From positions 377,001 through 441,000 of the forward strand of contig NZ_JAALFG010000001.1 of the NCBI RefSeq assembly GCF_011058215.1: a DNA stretch of 64,000 nt, in the 5' to 3' direction. Below the pieces are notes generated by a model. That model was not told the origin of the DNA, ran no database searches, and saw only the letters and a list, made by a program, of their open reading frames with translations. Every line of letters starts with the position of its first letter. The first letter of the stretch is position 1. The stretch is from Devosia aurantiaca (GTDB lineage: Bacteria > Pseudomonadota > Alphaproteobacteria > Rhizobiales > Devosiaceae). Positions 30,862 to 39,897 of this stretch are shown piece after piece. Made by a program: the position numbers and the translations under genes.

Positions 30862-31570
30862 GCGTCCACCGCCACGTCCAGCGCCAGTTCCACCATTTCG
30901 GACAGCGACGATTGCCGCTCCTCGGCGCTGATCTCCTCATGCGTCACGAGGCAGTCTGTCATCGTGCAAATCGTCAGCGCCTTCACACCAAACCGCGCCG
31001 CCAGCGTATAAAGCGTCGCCGCTTCCATCTCGACGCCGATCACTCCGTGCTCGGGCAGCTTGTCATAGCCGGCAAACCCGTCCTGATGATAAAAGATGTC
31101 CGAGCTCAGCATGTTGCCGGCGTGAAATTTCAGCCCCTTGGCATCCGCCTTGTCCGCCGCCGAGCGCAACAGCCCGAAATCGGCGATCGGCGCATAATTA
31201 TAGGGCCCGAACCGGCCCTTGACGATCGAGCTATCCGTCGTCGCCCCCTGCGCCAGGATGACATCGCGCACTTTGACCTTGGCGTTGAGCCCGCCACAGG
31301 TGCCGACGCGGATCAGCGATTTGACCCCATAAACATTGATCAGCTCGTGCACATAGATGCCAAGCGACGGCTGCCCCATGCCCGAGGCCTGCACCGACAC
31401 CGGCTTGCCCTTCCACGTGCCGGTATAGCCGAGGCAATTGCGCACCGAATTGACGAGGCGCGGCCCCTCGAAAAACGTCTCGGCGATCCACTTTGCCCGC
31501 AACGGGTCCCCGGCAGCAGAACCGCTTCTGCATAGTCGCCCGGCTTGGCATGGTTGTGCGGCGTAGTCAT
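30858..31570 (-). CDS. deoD: Purine nucleoside phosphorylase, DeoD type
   Basis: Restored length is 237 aa, as expected for hexameric DeoD. It splits purine (deoxy)nucleosides with phosphate into base and (deoxy)ribose-1-phosphate in the cytoplasmic salvage pathway. It starts MTTPHNHAKPGDYAEAVLLP and continues, after the break, PLRAKWIAETFFEGPRLVN; GTCGG, VGVEMEAATLYTLAA and TICTMTD are the nucleoside- and phosphate-binding blocks. One G is missing from the run at 31508-31511 (GGGGACC for GGGGGACC). It is divergent from argC and coupled to the DUF1304 gene. Confidence 0.92.
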
Positions 31571-31692
31571 CGGCGGCTCCTTGGATCTCAGGCGTCAAAT
31601 CAATGCCATCCGACCTCGATATTCGCAATGCTGGCTCTATTGACGTCACGGCAGGCCGGGGCCATCTAGGTCCGTCACCCAAGGAGACGAAC

Positions 31693-32646
31693 ATGGTCGC
31701 AAAAATCTTCATCGATGGCGAAGCCGGTACGACGGGTCTGCAGATCCGCGAGCGCCTCGCCGACCGCCGCGACCTTGAAGTGCTCTCCATCGCGCCCGAA
31801 AAGCGCAAGGACCAGGACGAACGCAAGCGCCTCCTCAACCTGGCCGACGTCGCGATCCTCTGCCTCCCCGACGAGGCAGCCAAGGAAAGCGTGCGGCTGA
31901 TCGAAAACGACACGACCCGCGTCATCGACGCCTCGACGGCCCATCGCGTCGCCGAAGGCTGGGCCTATGGTTTTGCCGAAATGGACGTCGCGCAGACCGA
32001 GGAAATCCGCAATGCCCGCTATGTCGCCAATCCCGGCTGCTGGCCTCAGGGCCTCATCGCGGCCTTGCGTCCTCTGGTTGAAGCACGGATCGTGCCGGGC
32101 GATTACCCGGTCTCCTACCACGGCATTTCCGGCTATTCCGGTGGCGGCCGCCAGATGATGGAAGAATATGAAGCGCCCGGCGCGGTGATGAGTCAGTTCG
32201 CGCCCTATGCCTTGACCTTCGTGCACAAGCACCTGCCCGAAATGAGCCAATACGCCCACCTCAACCGCTCGCCGCTCTTCGAGCCGGTGGTCGGCAATTT
32301 CGCGCAAGGCATGCACACTTCCGTGCCGCTCCACCTCGACATGGTCGCCGACATCCCCACGGGCAAGCGCCTCCACGAAGTTTTGGCCGATCATTACGCG
32401 TCGATCCCCGACAGCTTCGTCCGCGTCGCGCCCTATGACGAAAAGCTCGGCAAGACCCCGGCGCTCGACCCGCAGGTCCATAACGGCACCAACACGCTGA
32501 CCCTCCACGTCTTCGCCAACGACCACATCAACCAGGCCGTCATCGCCGCCGTCTACGACAATCTCGGCAAAGGCGCCTCCGGCGCCGCCGTGCAGAATCT
32601 GAACATCATGCTCGGTGTCAATCCGCGCGAGAGCCTCGCCGCCTGA
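31693..32646 (+). CDS. argC: N-acetyl-gamma-glutamyl-phosphate reductase
   Basis: A 317-aa short-form (type 2) ArgC, which reduces N-acetylglutamyl-5-phosphate with NADPH to the semialdehyde in arginine biosynthesis. The Rossmann start reads KIFIDGEAGTTGLQIRERL, and the catalytic cysteine lies in NPGCWPQG (about residue 117). The HGISGYSGGGR block follows. AAGGAG lies 7 bp before the ATG at 31693, which decides this start over the longer frame from 31603. It stands alone, divergent from deoD. Confidence 0.94.
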   Translation: MVAKIFIDGEAGTTGLQIRERLADRRDLEVLSIAPEKRKDQDERKRLLNLADVAILCLPDEAAKESVRLIENDTTRVIDASTAHRVAEGWAYGFAEMDVAQTEEIRNARYVANPGCWPQGLIAALRPLVEARIVPGDYPVSYHGISGYSGGGRQMMEEYEAPGAVMSQFAPYALTFVHKHLPEMSQYAHLNRSPLFEPVVGNFAQGMHTSVPLHLDMVADIPTGKRLHEVLADHYASIPDSFVRVAPYDEKLGKTPALDPQVHNGTNTLTLHVFANDHINQAVIAAVYDNLGKGASGAAVQNLNIMLGVNPRESLAA

Positions 32647-32659
32647 GGCACCCCCTTCC

Positions 32660-32791
32660 GAGGAGTGTTTGACGAGATAGTGCCACACCCACCACCTTCA
32701 CCTTCCCCTTGAGGGGAAGGCAAGCGAAGCTTAGGCGCGCCGCGCCTTAGCGCAGCTCGGAAGGGGGTGTCGGCCTCTCCAAAATCTCGAT
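32660..32791. repeat. Short palindromic repeat after argC
   Basis: This spacer holds TTCCCCTTGAGGGGAA (hairpin) and GGCGCGCCGCGCC, flanked by CACCCACCACC and GGAAGGGGGTGTCGG. It is the same class of CCC/GGG-rich dispersed repeat as those near 30.4, 44.9 and 46.0 kb. It may act as a transcription stop after argC; no T-run follows. Confidence 0.45.
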
Positions 32792-33135
32792 CTATCCCCC
32801 TTATCCCCACCCCCAAAACCTTACGCTAATCTCTCCCATCCCCGCCACACACGCGGTGCCGACGAAGCATCGGGCGGGGAGACGGGTCTTTCGGGGTCGC
32901 CTGAGAGAGTGCGTGGATGCCGACGCCGGTCAGGTGAGCGTGCGGATTTGGGGAAATGGGAACTCGCGCACCCGCCTCAGAACCAAACAATCGCCGTCAC
33001 CGCTGGGTGGACTGCCCGAGGCGTGCGCAAAAAATCCCGATCGTGCGAAGCGGCTTTCGCCTCTTCACTCTACCCCCTTTCGGGGCGAAAGCCGCTTCAC
33101 ACCGTGTAACCGCGACGCCTTAGGGCCAGGCGGCG
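32792..33135 (+). repeat. ~345-bp repeat, left copy
   Basis: This block recurs in inverted orientation at 45607-45953 with few differences by eye over the whole length. It runs from ATCCCCCTTATCCCCACCCC through GCGGTGCCGACGAAGCATCG to a strong hairpin near its right end: GAAGCGGCTTTCGCC pairs with GGCGAAAGCCGCTTC (33047-33096). Both copies hold the same open frame (MPTKHRAGRR...), but there is no ribosome site and I do not think it is translated. It could be a non-autonomous mobile element or a structured RNA ending in the hairpin. Confidence 0.75.
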
Positions 33136-33234
33136 TTTTCGTGCATGCCGCAACCGTACCCACGCGTACGGTTTCTGCTTGACCACCATCCCGCTTCACG
33201 GCATGACGCTGGCAACAGCGAGGTCCCTTGCCCC

Positions 33235-33840
33235 ATGGAAAAGTTCACCACTCTGACCGGCGTCGCGGCGCCCCTGCCGATCATCAATATCGACACTGAT
33301 ATGATCATCCCCAAGCAGTACCTGAAGACCATCAAGCGCACCGGCCTCGGCGTCGCGCTGTTCAGCGAAATGCGCTACAACGAGGACGGCTCGGAGAACC
33401 CCGATTTCGTTCTCAACCAGCCCGCTTATCGCCAGGCCAAGATCGTCATCGCCGGTGACAATTTCGGCTGCGGCTCCTCCCGCGAGCACGCGCCCTGGGC
33501 CCTGGCCGACTTCGGCATCCGCTGCGTCATCTCCACCAGCTTTGCCGACATTTTCTACAACAACTGCTTCAAGAACGGCATCCTGCCGCTGGTCGTGACT
33601 CCCGATCAGCTCAAACTGCTGCTCGACGACGCCGAACGTGGCGCCAATGCGACGCTGACCGTCGACCTTGAAGCCCAGACCATCAAGGGTCCGGACGGCG
33701 GCACGCTCCACTTCGACATCGACCCGGCGCGAAAGCAGATCCTGCTTGAAGGGCTCGATGACATCGCCGGCACGCTCAAATCCGATCCCGCCATTTCGTC
33801 CTTCGAGGGCACAATGGCCACCCAGCGTCCCTGGCTCTAA
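33235..33840 (+). CDS. leuD: Isopropylmalate isomerase small subunit
   Basis: A 201-aa LeuD, the small subunit of 3-isopropylmalate dehydratase, which with LeuC moves the hydroxyl of 2-isopropylmalate in leucine synthesis. It shows [15 protein letters not shown] and the swivelling-domain signature [17 protein letters not shown]. The start at 33235 (MEKFTTLTG) matches the family; the frame upstream to 33145 is not conserved. leuC is not in this window. ridA and leuB follow with gaps of 9 and 12 bp, forming one operon. An inverted repeat ACCGTA..TACGGT lies about 65 bp upstream and could be regulatory. Confidence 0.95.
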   Translation: MEKFTTLTGVAAPLPIINIDTDMIIPKQYLKTIKRTGLGVALFSEMRYNEDGSENPDFVLNQPAYRQAKIVIAGDNFGCGSSREHAPWALADFGIRCVISTSFADIFYNNCFKNGILPLVVTPDQLKLLLDDAERGANATLTVDLEAQTIKGPDGGTLHFDIDPARKQILLEGLDDIAGTLKSDPAISSFEGTMATQRPWL

Positions 33841-33849
33841 GGAACAAAA

Positions 33850-34239
33850 ATGGTCCAGCGCGTTTCCACCGGCTCCCCGTTCGAAGCCACCTTCGGCTAT
33901 TCCCGCGCTGTGCGCCACGACGACACCGTCTATGTCTCCGGCACCACCGGCTATGACTATGCCACCATGACCATGCCGGAGGCCGTCGGCGAGCAGGCCA
34001 AAAACGCCTTGGCCACCATCGACAAGGCCCTGCGCGAAGCCGGCTCGTCGATCGAGGATACCGTTCGCGTCGTCTACTATGTCGGCGACCGATCCGTGGT
34101 CGACGACGTGGTTGCCGCTGTCGGTCCCGTATTCAAGGACATCCGTCCCGCTGCCTCCATGCTGATCGTCCAGATGATCGAAGCCGGCATGAAGATCGAA
34201 ATCGAAGTCACCGCCCGCATCGGCGCTGCCAACTCCTAA
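33850..34239 (+). CDS. RidA family enamine/imine deaminase
   Basis: A 129-aa RidA/YjgF-family protein. RidA members hydrolyse reactive enamines and imines, such as 2-aminoacrylate, released by PLP enzymes, and protect branched-chain amino-acid synthesis. Family blocks include VYVSGTTGYDY, QAKNALATIDKALREAGS and IRPAASMLIV; the last stretch (KIEIEVTARIG) completes the trimer fold. The usual catalytic arginine would fall at about the RPAAS position, which is present. Lying between leuD and leuB, it is consistent with a housekeeping role in leucine synthesis, but other imine substrates are possible. Confidence 0.88.
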   Translation: MVQRVSTGSPFEATFGYSRAVRHDDTVYVSGTTGYDYATMTMPEAVGEQAKNALATIDKALREAGSSIEDTVRVVYYVGDRSVVDDVVAAVGPVFKDIRPAASMLIVQMIEAGMKIEIEVTARIGAANS

Positions 34240-34251
34240 AAGGAAATCGTC

Positions 34252-35352
34252 ATGGCCACCCATTCCCTTTTCCTTCTGCCCGGCGACGGCATCGGCACCG
34301 AGATCATGGTCGAGGTGGAAAAGCTGATCGACTGGACCAACAGCGAACAGCTGACCGATTTTTCAACGGACAGCGGCCTTGCCGGCGGCGCAGCCTATGA
34401 CAAGCACCAGGTCGCCATCACCGGCGAGGACACCGAAAAGGCCAAGGCTGCGGACGCCGTGATCTTCGGCGCCGTTGGCGGCCCCAAATGGGACAATGTC
34501 CCGTATGAGCATCGTCCGGAAGCCGCGCTGCTGCGCCTCCGCAAGGAACTCGCCGTTTTCGCCAATCTGCGCCCCGCCATCTGCTATCCGGCGCTGGCCG
34601 ATGCCTCTTCGCTCAAGCGCGAATTGGTGGAAGGCCTCGACATCCTGATCGTCCGCGAACTGACCGGCGGCGTTTATTTCGGCGAGCCCAAGACCATCAC
34701 CGATCTGGAAAACGGCCAGAAGCGCGCCATCGACACCCAGGTCTACGAGACCTACGAAATCGACCGTATCGCCCGCGTCGCCTTCGATCTTGCCCGCACC
34801 CGCAAAAACAAGGTGCATTCGGCCGACAAGAAGAATGTCATGAAGTCGGGCGTCCTCTGGGACGAAGTGGTCAAGGGCGTTGGCAAGGATTATGCCGATG
34901 TCGAGCTGCACCATATCCTGGCCGACAATGCCGCCATGCAGCTTGTGCGCAATCCCAAGCAGTTCGACGTCATGGTCACCGACAATCTCTTCGGCGACAT
35001 CCTCTCCGACGTCGCCGCCATGCTCACCGGCTCGCTCGGCATGCTGCCCTCGGCCTCGCTGGGTGCGCCCGATCCGATAACCGGCAAGCGCAAGGCCTTC
35101 TACGAGCCCGTGCACGGCTCGGCGCCGGACATTGCCGGCAAGGGCATCGCCAACCCCATCGCCATGATCGCCTCCGTCGCCATGGCCCTGCGCTATTCGT
35201 TCAACATGATCGAACTCGCCACCCGCATCGAAAACGCCATCTCGGCCGTGCTAAGCGACGGCCTGCGCACCGGCGACATCGCCCAGGACAACCGCAAGAC
35301 AGTCGGCACCGAAGAAATGGGCGCGGCAATCCTGGCAAAGCTGAAGCAGTAG
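34252..35352 (+). CDS. leuB: 3-isopropylmalate dehydrogenase
   Basis: A 366-aa LeuB that oxidatively decarboxylates 3-isopropylmalate with NAD+ to 2-ketoisocaproate. It shows the N-terminal [19 protein letters not shown], substrate arginines in [15 protein letters not shown] and [15 protein letters not shown], and metal and cofactor sites in [16 protein letters not shown] and [14 protein letters not shown]. Length is typical. AAGGAAAT precedes the ATG by 4 bp. It is the last gene of leuD-ridA-leuB and ends before a shared terminator facing rpsP. Confidence 0.96.
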   Translation: MATHSLFLLPGDGIGTEIMVEVEKLIDWTNSEQLTDFSTDSGLAGGAAYDKHQVAITGEDTEKAKAADAVIFGAVGGPKWDNVPYEHRPEAALLRLRKELAVFANLRPAICYPALADASSLKRELVEGLDILIVRELTGGVYFGEPKTITDLENGQKRAIDTQVYETYEIDRIARVAFDLARTRKNKVHSADKKNVMKSGVLWDEVVKGVGKDYADVELHHILADNAAMQLVRNPKQFDVMVTDNLFGDILSDVAAMLTGSLGMLPSASLGAPDPITGKRKAFYEPVHGSAPDIAGKGIANPIAMIASVAMALRYSFNMIELATRIENAISAVLSDGLRTGDIAQDNRKTVGTEEMGAAILAKLKQ

Positions 35353-35422
35353 GCCCCGAGTAGACCTCACCCTGAGGTGCCGCAAAGCGGCCTCGAAGGG
35401 CGGGGGCGGTGACCACAGGACG

Positions 35423-35466
35423 AAAAAATATCCCCGGCCTCACGACCGGGGATATTCTGTTTTCAA
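35423..35466. terminator. Bidirectional terminator between leuB and rpsP
   Basis: ATATCCCCGG (35428-35437) pairs perfectly with CCGGGGATAT (35446-35455) across an 8-base loop. AAAAAA precedes and TCTGTTTT follows, so the hairpin has a T-run on both strands. It lies between the convergent leuB and rpsP genes and should end both transcripts. Confidence 0.88.
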
Positions 35467-35479
35467 CCAAGCGCAGCGA

Positions 35480-35845
35480 TTACTCGGCAGCAGCTTCTTC
35501 CGAACCGGCAGCAGCCTTGGCGGCGCGCTCTTCGGCGCGTTCCTTGGCCTTGGCGCCCGGCTCGCCGCTCTTGGGGTTGTTGCGGGCTTCGCGCTTCATG
35601 AGGCCGGCAGCGTCGAGGAAACGCAGCACGCGGTCGGTCGGCTGGGCGCCGACCGAAACCCAGTGCTTGGCGCGTTCGGTGTCGAGCACGACGCGGTTTT
35701 CGGCGTCCTTGGCGAGGAGCGGGTTGAAGGTGCCCAGCTTCTCGATGAAGCGGCCATCGCGCGGCGAACGGGCGTCGGCAATGACGATGTGGTAGAAGGG
35801 GCGCTTCTTGGTGCCAGCGCGGGCAAGGCGGATCTTGAGGGACAT
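35480..35845 (-). CDS. rpsP: 30S ribosomal protein S16
   Basis: A 121-aa S16 with the conserved start [20 protein letters not shown] and [17 protein letters not shown]. The C terminus carries an alanine/glutamate-rich tail ([16 protein letters not shown]) usual in alphaproteobacteria. S16 binds 16S rRNA and helps assemble the 30S body. The start at 35845 follows the family; the frame reaches 35923 without support. It lies 25 bp after ffh. The rimM, trmD and rplS genes that normally follow rpsP are absent; leuB comes in from the other side instead. Confidence 0.97.
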   Translation of the reverse strand: MSLKIRLARAGTKKRPFYHIVIADARSPRDGRFIEKLGTFNPLLAKDAENRVVLDTERAKHWVSVGAQPTDRVLRFLDAAGLMKREARNNPKSGEPGAKAKERAEERAAKAAAGSEEAAAE

Positions 35846-35870
35846 CTTGGTTCCTGAAAGGTTGGAAGGG

Positions 35871-37454
35871 TTACTTTTTCTTGCCCAGGCCGGGAAGGCC
35901 GGGGAAATGGGGCGCTCCGCCAAGACCAGGCAAGGCCGGTCCGCCGGAGGATTTCAGAAGCGAGCCGACATCGGTCGGCAGCTTGTCGGTCATGGGCAGG
36001 TCGGCCGAAGGCAGGCCCTTGAGCTGCTCGGGATTGATCCCAGCCTGGCGCGCCATCTGCTCGAGCTGCTTGGGATCCATCTTTGCAAGGTCCGGCATGC
36101 CACCAAGCATGCCGCCCATCTTGCCGCCGAACATACCACCAAGCGCGCCCATGCCGCCCTTGGAGACCTTTTTCATCATGTCCGCCATCTGGCGGTGCTG
36201 CTTGGCAAGCTTGTTGATTTCGCTGACCTCGACACCGGCACCAGCGGCAATACGCTTGCGGCGGCTGGCATTGAGAAGATCGGGCTCGGCCCGCTCCTTC
36301 TTGGTCATCGAATTGATGATGGCGATCTGCCGGTCGAAGACCTTTTCGTCGATATTGGCGCCGGCCATGGCTTTCTTGAGCTGGCCTGCACCCGGCATCA
36401 TCGACATCAGCCCGCCCATGCCGCCCATCTTCTTCATCTGCGTCAGCTGGCTGCGCAGGTCGTCGAAGTCGAAGGAGCCCTTCTTGAGCTTCTTGGCCAT
36501 CTTGGCCGCGTCTTCGGCGGTGACATGCTCGGCCGCCTTTTCGACCAGGCTGACGATGTCGCCCATGCCAAGGATGCGGTCGGCGATGCGCGAGGGATGA
36601 AAATCTTCCAGCGCATCCATCTTTTCGCCGACACCGATCAGCTTGATCGGCTTGCCCGTGGCGGCACGCATCGAAAGCGCCGCGCCACCGCGGCCATCGC
36701 CGTCGACGCGGGTCATGACGATGCCCGTGACATCGAGGCGCGTGTCGAACGAGCGGGCGACGTTGATCGCGTCCTGGCCGGTCAGCGCGTCGACGACCAG
36801 GAGAATTTCGTGCGGCTGGGCAATGTCCTTGATGCTGACGGTTTCAACCATCAGCTCTTCATCGACATGGGTGCGGCCAGCGGTGTCGAGGATCAGGACG
36901 TCGTAGCCACCAAGACGCCCCTCGCGCTCGGCGCGGCGGGCAATCTCGACCGGCGTTTCGGTCGCAACGATCGGAAGCGTATCGACGCCCACCTGTTCGC
37001 CAAGCACGCGCAACTGCTCCATGGCAGCCGGGCGGCGGGTATCGAGCGACGCAAGGAGGACCTTTTTCTTCTGCCGGTCCTTGAGGCGTTTTGCGATCTT
37101 GGCAGTCGTCGTGGTCTTGCCCGAACCCTGGAGACCGACCATCAGAAGGGTCACCGGCGCCGGGGCATTAAGATCGATGGTGACGGCATCCGAACCGAGC
37201 ACCTGGACCAATTCGTCATTGACGATCTTGACCACCTGCTGGCCCGGCGTCACCGAACGTGTGACTTCGGCACCGACAGCGCGCTCGCGCACCTGCTCGA
37301 CAAAGGCCCGGACCACTTCGAGCGAAACGTCGGCCTCGATCAGCGCCCGGCGGATCTCGCGCATGGCGGCATCGACATCGGCCGCGCTCAGCGCGCCGCG
37401 TCCACGAAGTCCGTCAAAGATTTTGCCAAGCCGGTCGGAAAGGCTCTCGAACAT
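35871..37454 (-). CDS. ffh: Signal recognition particle protein Ffh
   Basis: A 527-aa SRP54-type GTPase that, with 4.5S RNA, binds signal sequences on the ribosome and hands them to FtsY. The N domain begins [20 protein letters not shown]. The G domain has [33 protein letters not shown] and [10 protein letters not shown]. The M domain is methionine-rich ([16 protein letters not shown]). An extra C-terminal tail is rich in Gly, Pro and Met. The ATG at 37454 matches the family start; the frame's extension to 37652 is not conserved. rpsP follows directly. Confidence 0.97.
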   Translation of the reverse strand: MFESLSDRLGKIFDGLRGRGALSAADVDAAMREIRRALIEADVSLEVVRAFVEQVRERAVGAEVTRSVTPGQQVVKIVNDELVQVLGSDAVTIDLNAPAPVTLLMVGLQGSGKTTTTAKIAKRLKDRQKKKVLLASLDTRRPAAMEQLRVLGEQVGVDTLPIVATETPVEIARRAEREGRLGGYDVLILDTAGRTHVDEELMVETVSIKDIAQPHEILLVVDALTGQDAINVARSFDTRLDVTGIVMTRVDGDGRGGAALSMRAATGKPIKLIGVGEKMDALEDFHPSRIADRILGMGDIVSLVEKAAEHVTAEDAAKMAKKLKKGSFDFDDLRSQLTQMKKMGGMGGLMSMMPGAGQLKKAMAGANIDEKVFDRQIAIINSMTKKERAEPDLLNASRRKRIAAGAGVEVSEINKLAKQHRQMADMMKKVSKGGMGALGGMFGGKMGGMLGGMPDLAKMDPKQLEQMARQAGINPEQLKGLPSADLPMTDKLPTDVGSLLKSSGGPALPGLGGAPHFPGLPGLGKKK

Positions 37455-37748
37455 TTTGGGTCCTACTCGTTCGGGAAGTCCGCCGAGATGTGGTGTTCGT
37501 TTGGGCAAATGCAAAACCCACCCGCGGGCGCAACGCGCTGGCGGATGTTGGCCTCCGGGATCGTCGAACCCTGGCGGGGTCCCGGTCGGCTGGTCAGGAG
37601 CAAAAGCCTGATGAACAGCGCTGCCTCTAAGCGAAGAGCGCGGCCAAGTCAAGGTTTGAGGCCGGATCGAGAAAATCGCGTGACATTAACACTAGTCTCT
37701 TGATTGGCGGGTAATTTGTCAGCGCACTGTAATCAAGCATTTGGCCTC

Positions 37749-38912
37749 ATGACCACGACCGCGCCGGCACCTATGGTTTTCGACGTTACAGTGCTCAACA
37801 GCATCGAGGCCGCGGAAGAGGCCTGGCGCGAACTCGAGGCGGTCGGCACGCTGACGCCCTACCAGCGCTTCGACTGGCTCAAGCTGCTTCTCGATGCCGG
37901 AGCCGAGCCCAACAGTCGGATCGCCATCGCCGTGGTCTCGCTTGCCGAAGAAATCGTCGCGCTCTTGCCCTTGGCGATTCACCAGCGCCTTGGTCTGCGG
38001 ACCGCGCGGCTCCTCGGCACGGACTATTCCAATGTCGATTGGATGCTCGCGACACCCGACTTTGCCGCCAATGCTACTCAGTTGCGCGCGATCGTCGCGG
38101 ACATTGCGCGGCAGGTCGGCGGCATCGACATCTTGAGCCTTCAGAATCTTCCTGCCAATTGGAACGGCATGGCCAATCTGCTGCTGCAGCTGCCGCATAT
38201 GATTGGCCCGTCCAACTTCTATTTCACCTCTCTCGCCAACGTGCCCAAGCCGTTCATCAGCACCCGCCTGGCCCCCAAGCGCCGTGGCGACCTGCAGCGC
38301 AGCCGGCGGCGCATGGAAGAAGCGCTGGGCACAGTCGAACTCGTTCGGGTTCAGGACGCCGCGACGCTGGAGCATGTGCACGAGCGGTTTCTCGAACAAC
38401 GGCGTGAGCGGTTCGACGAGATGGGCGTCGACAATGTCTTCGAAGAACCGGTATTCCGCGCCTTCTTCCATGAGGCGGCACTCGCCGGCTTCGGCCAGGA
38501 GCGCCCTCCCCTTCTCGTCCATAGCCTCATGGCCAATGGCGTCGTCACTGCCACAAGCTGGGGCACCACGGCGGGTGACCATTATTCGCTCTATATCAAC
38601 TCGACCGAAAGCGGTGACGCCAGCCGCTTCAGCCTCATGAGCATCCTGATCGCCGACCTCATGGATGATCTCATCGACATGGGCATCACCAGTTTCGACA
38701 TCGGCCTCGGCGACTTCCACTACAAGGCGCGCTGGACCGAGCCGCAGCCCGTCTACAACAGCCTCTTGCCGCTAACGGCCGCAGGACGGTTGGCGGCACT
38801 GGCGCTGACGGGTCGGTCGGAGCTCAAGCGCACCATCAAGCAAAATCCAAAACTCTGGCAGGCGGCAAGCGGCGTGCGCCGGGTGCTGCACCACCTGCGA
38901 CCGGGCAAATAA
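37749..38912 (+). CDS. GNAT acyltransferase, BioF2/CelD-like
   Basis: A 387-aa protein of the BioF2-like GNAT type, often labelled CelD or FemAB-like, usually linked to acyl or aminoacyl transfer in polysaccharide or envelope modification. Two GNAT-like halves are visible; the C-terminal block GITSFDIGLGDFHYKARWTE and PLLVHSLMANGVVTATSWG match the family. The start at 37749 (MTTTAPAPM) is preferred to 37704. It converges on a cupin-like gene across a shared terminator, and that gene is coupled to a second BioF2-like GNAT. The acyl donor and substrate are unknown. Confidence 0.78.
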   Translation: MTTTAPAPMVFDVTVLNSIEAAEEAWRELEAVGTLTPYQRFDWLKLLLDAGAEPNSRIAIAVVSLAEEIVALLPLAIHQRLGLRTARLLGTDYSNVDWMLATPDFAANATQLRAIVADIARQVGGIDILSLQNLPANWNGMANLLLQLPHMIGPSNFYFTSLANVPKPFISTRLAPKRRGDLQRSRRRMEEALGTVELVRVQDAATLEHVHERFLEQRRERFDEMGVDNVFEEPVFRAFFHEAALAGFGQERPPLLVHSLMANGVVTATSWGTTAGDHYSLYINSTESGDASRFSLMSILIADLMDDLIDMGITSFDIGLGDFHYKARWTEPQPVYNSLLPLTAAGRLAALALTGRSELKRTIKQNPKLWQAASGVRRVLHHLRPGK

Positions 38913-38915
38913 GAA

Positions 38916-38943
38916 GGCCGCGGTTTGCACCGCGGCCCTTTTG
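38916..38943. terminator. Bidirectional terminator between GNAT and cupin genes
   Basis: GGCCGCGGT (38916-38924) pairs perfectly with ACCGCGGCC (38929-38937) across the loop TTGC. CTTTTG follows on the plus strand and a weaker T-run (CTTCTTATTT) on the minus strand. It lies between the stops of two convergent genes and overlaps neither. Confidence 0.85.
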
Positions 38944-38944
38944 C

Positions 38945-39897
38945 TTACATCCCGACCTGGCCGGACTTTTTCTTTTCGCCATAATAGTAGTTGGCGTCCT
39001 TGCCAAGACGACGACCTGGCGGATCAGGCGGCGAAGGCCTTCGGACTTGCGCAGAGGCGCAGCGACACCGGCGGCGACGCGGAAGGCACCGAGTTTTACA
39101 GCATCGAGGGCCGGTTTGACGCCGGGAGCGGACTGCGGCAGGCCACGATCGCGCAGCATGGAATTGACCACATAGAGGTCATTACGGCGCTTCACTTCGC
39201 GGGTCTTCCAGGTGATCGCGACCGAGATGGAATAGGTATCCTTGGTCTTGACCCAGTGCGGCCAGATATAGGGCACGAAGACGCCCTCGCCGGGCTTGAG
39301 CTCGTTGACCGTACCGCGGGTGGCGAAGCGATCTTCGTACTTGATGTTGCGATGCTTGGTGATCGCATGCTCGATCTGCTCTTCGCTGGCGATCGAATGG
39401 TCGGTGTTGTCGAACACGGCAAACTGCTTGTCGCCATGAACCTGGACAAAGAAATTGTCTTCGCTGTCGAGGTGGAAGGGCGTGGTCGAGCCCGGCGAGG
39501 AAACAAAAAGGAAGCCCTGCACATCGGTGAAACCGGCGGCTTCGAGGCTCTTGTAACCCTGGGCGCTGGCGACCGACTGCAAGGCGGTTTCCAGCAATTC
39601 CTTATAGGCCGGCACGATCTCGATGCGCTTCAGCACCATCCAGGCGCCGGCGGTCTCGATCTGGCGCACGACTTCCTGCGGGTCGAGATCGACCAACGGC
39701 GTCGTGGTCGGATCCTGGCTGACATTGGCCTTGCCCGAATTGTATTCGATCCGGTCGCGCGGCATCTGCTTGACCAAGTCCAAAATGGCCGGAAGCGTCA
39801 GCCGCGGATCGCCGACCAGCTTGTGCTGGATCCGGAAGGGCTTGTTGGGGAAAAGGTTTTCGAAGGCGGCCTCGTCGGCCATCAGCGTCGCAGTCAT
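38945..39897 (-). CDS. Cupin-like (JmjC-related) protein
   Basis: A 317-aa protein with a cupin_8/JmjC-like fold. The Fe(II) ligands are probably H and D in TTPFHLDSEDNFF and the histidine in YIWPHWVKTKD, with GDKQF and VFVPYIWP typical of the family. Such proteins are 2-oxoglutarate-dependent hydroxylases or relatives. The frame shifts near 39005-39012; adding one base replaces a run-on tail with GKDANYYYGEKKKSGQVGM and a stop at 38945, just before the terminator. The start codon overlaps the stop of the upstream GNAT gene (ATGA), so the two act together, possibly in modifying a peptide or envelope component. Confidence 0.75.

Noticed and set aside
32856..33182. Open frame (MPTKHRAGRR...) shared by both 345-bp repeats
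   Set aside because: Identity of the frame follows from the repeat itself; the start is GTG without a ribosome site and the copies diverge into different tails.
35808..37703. 631-codon open frame on the plus strand opposite ffh
   Set aside because: It is the antisense shadow of ffh, a highly conserved gene; no ribosome site and no protein-like composition.
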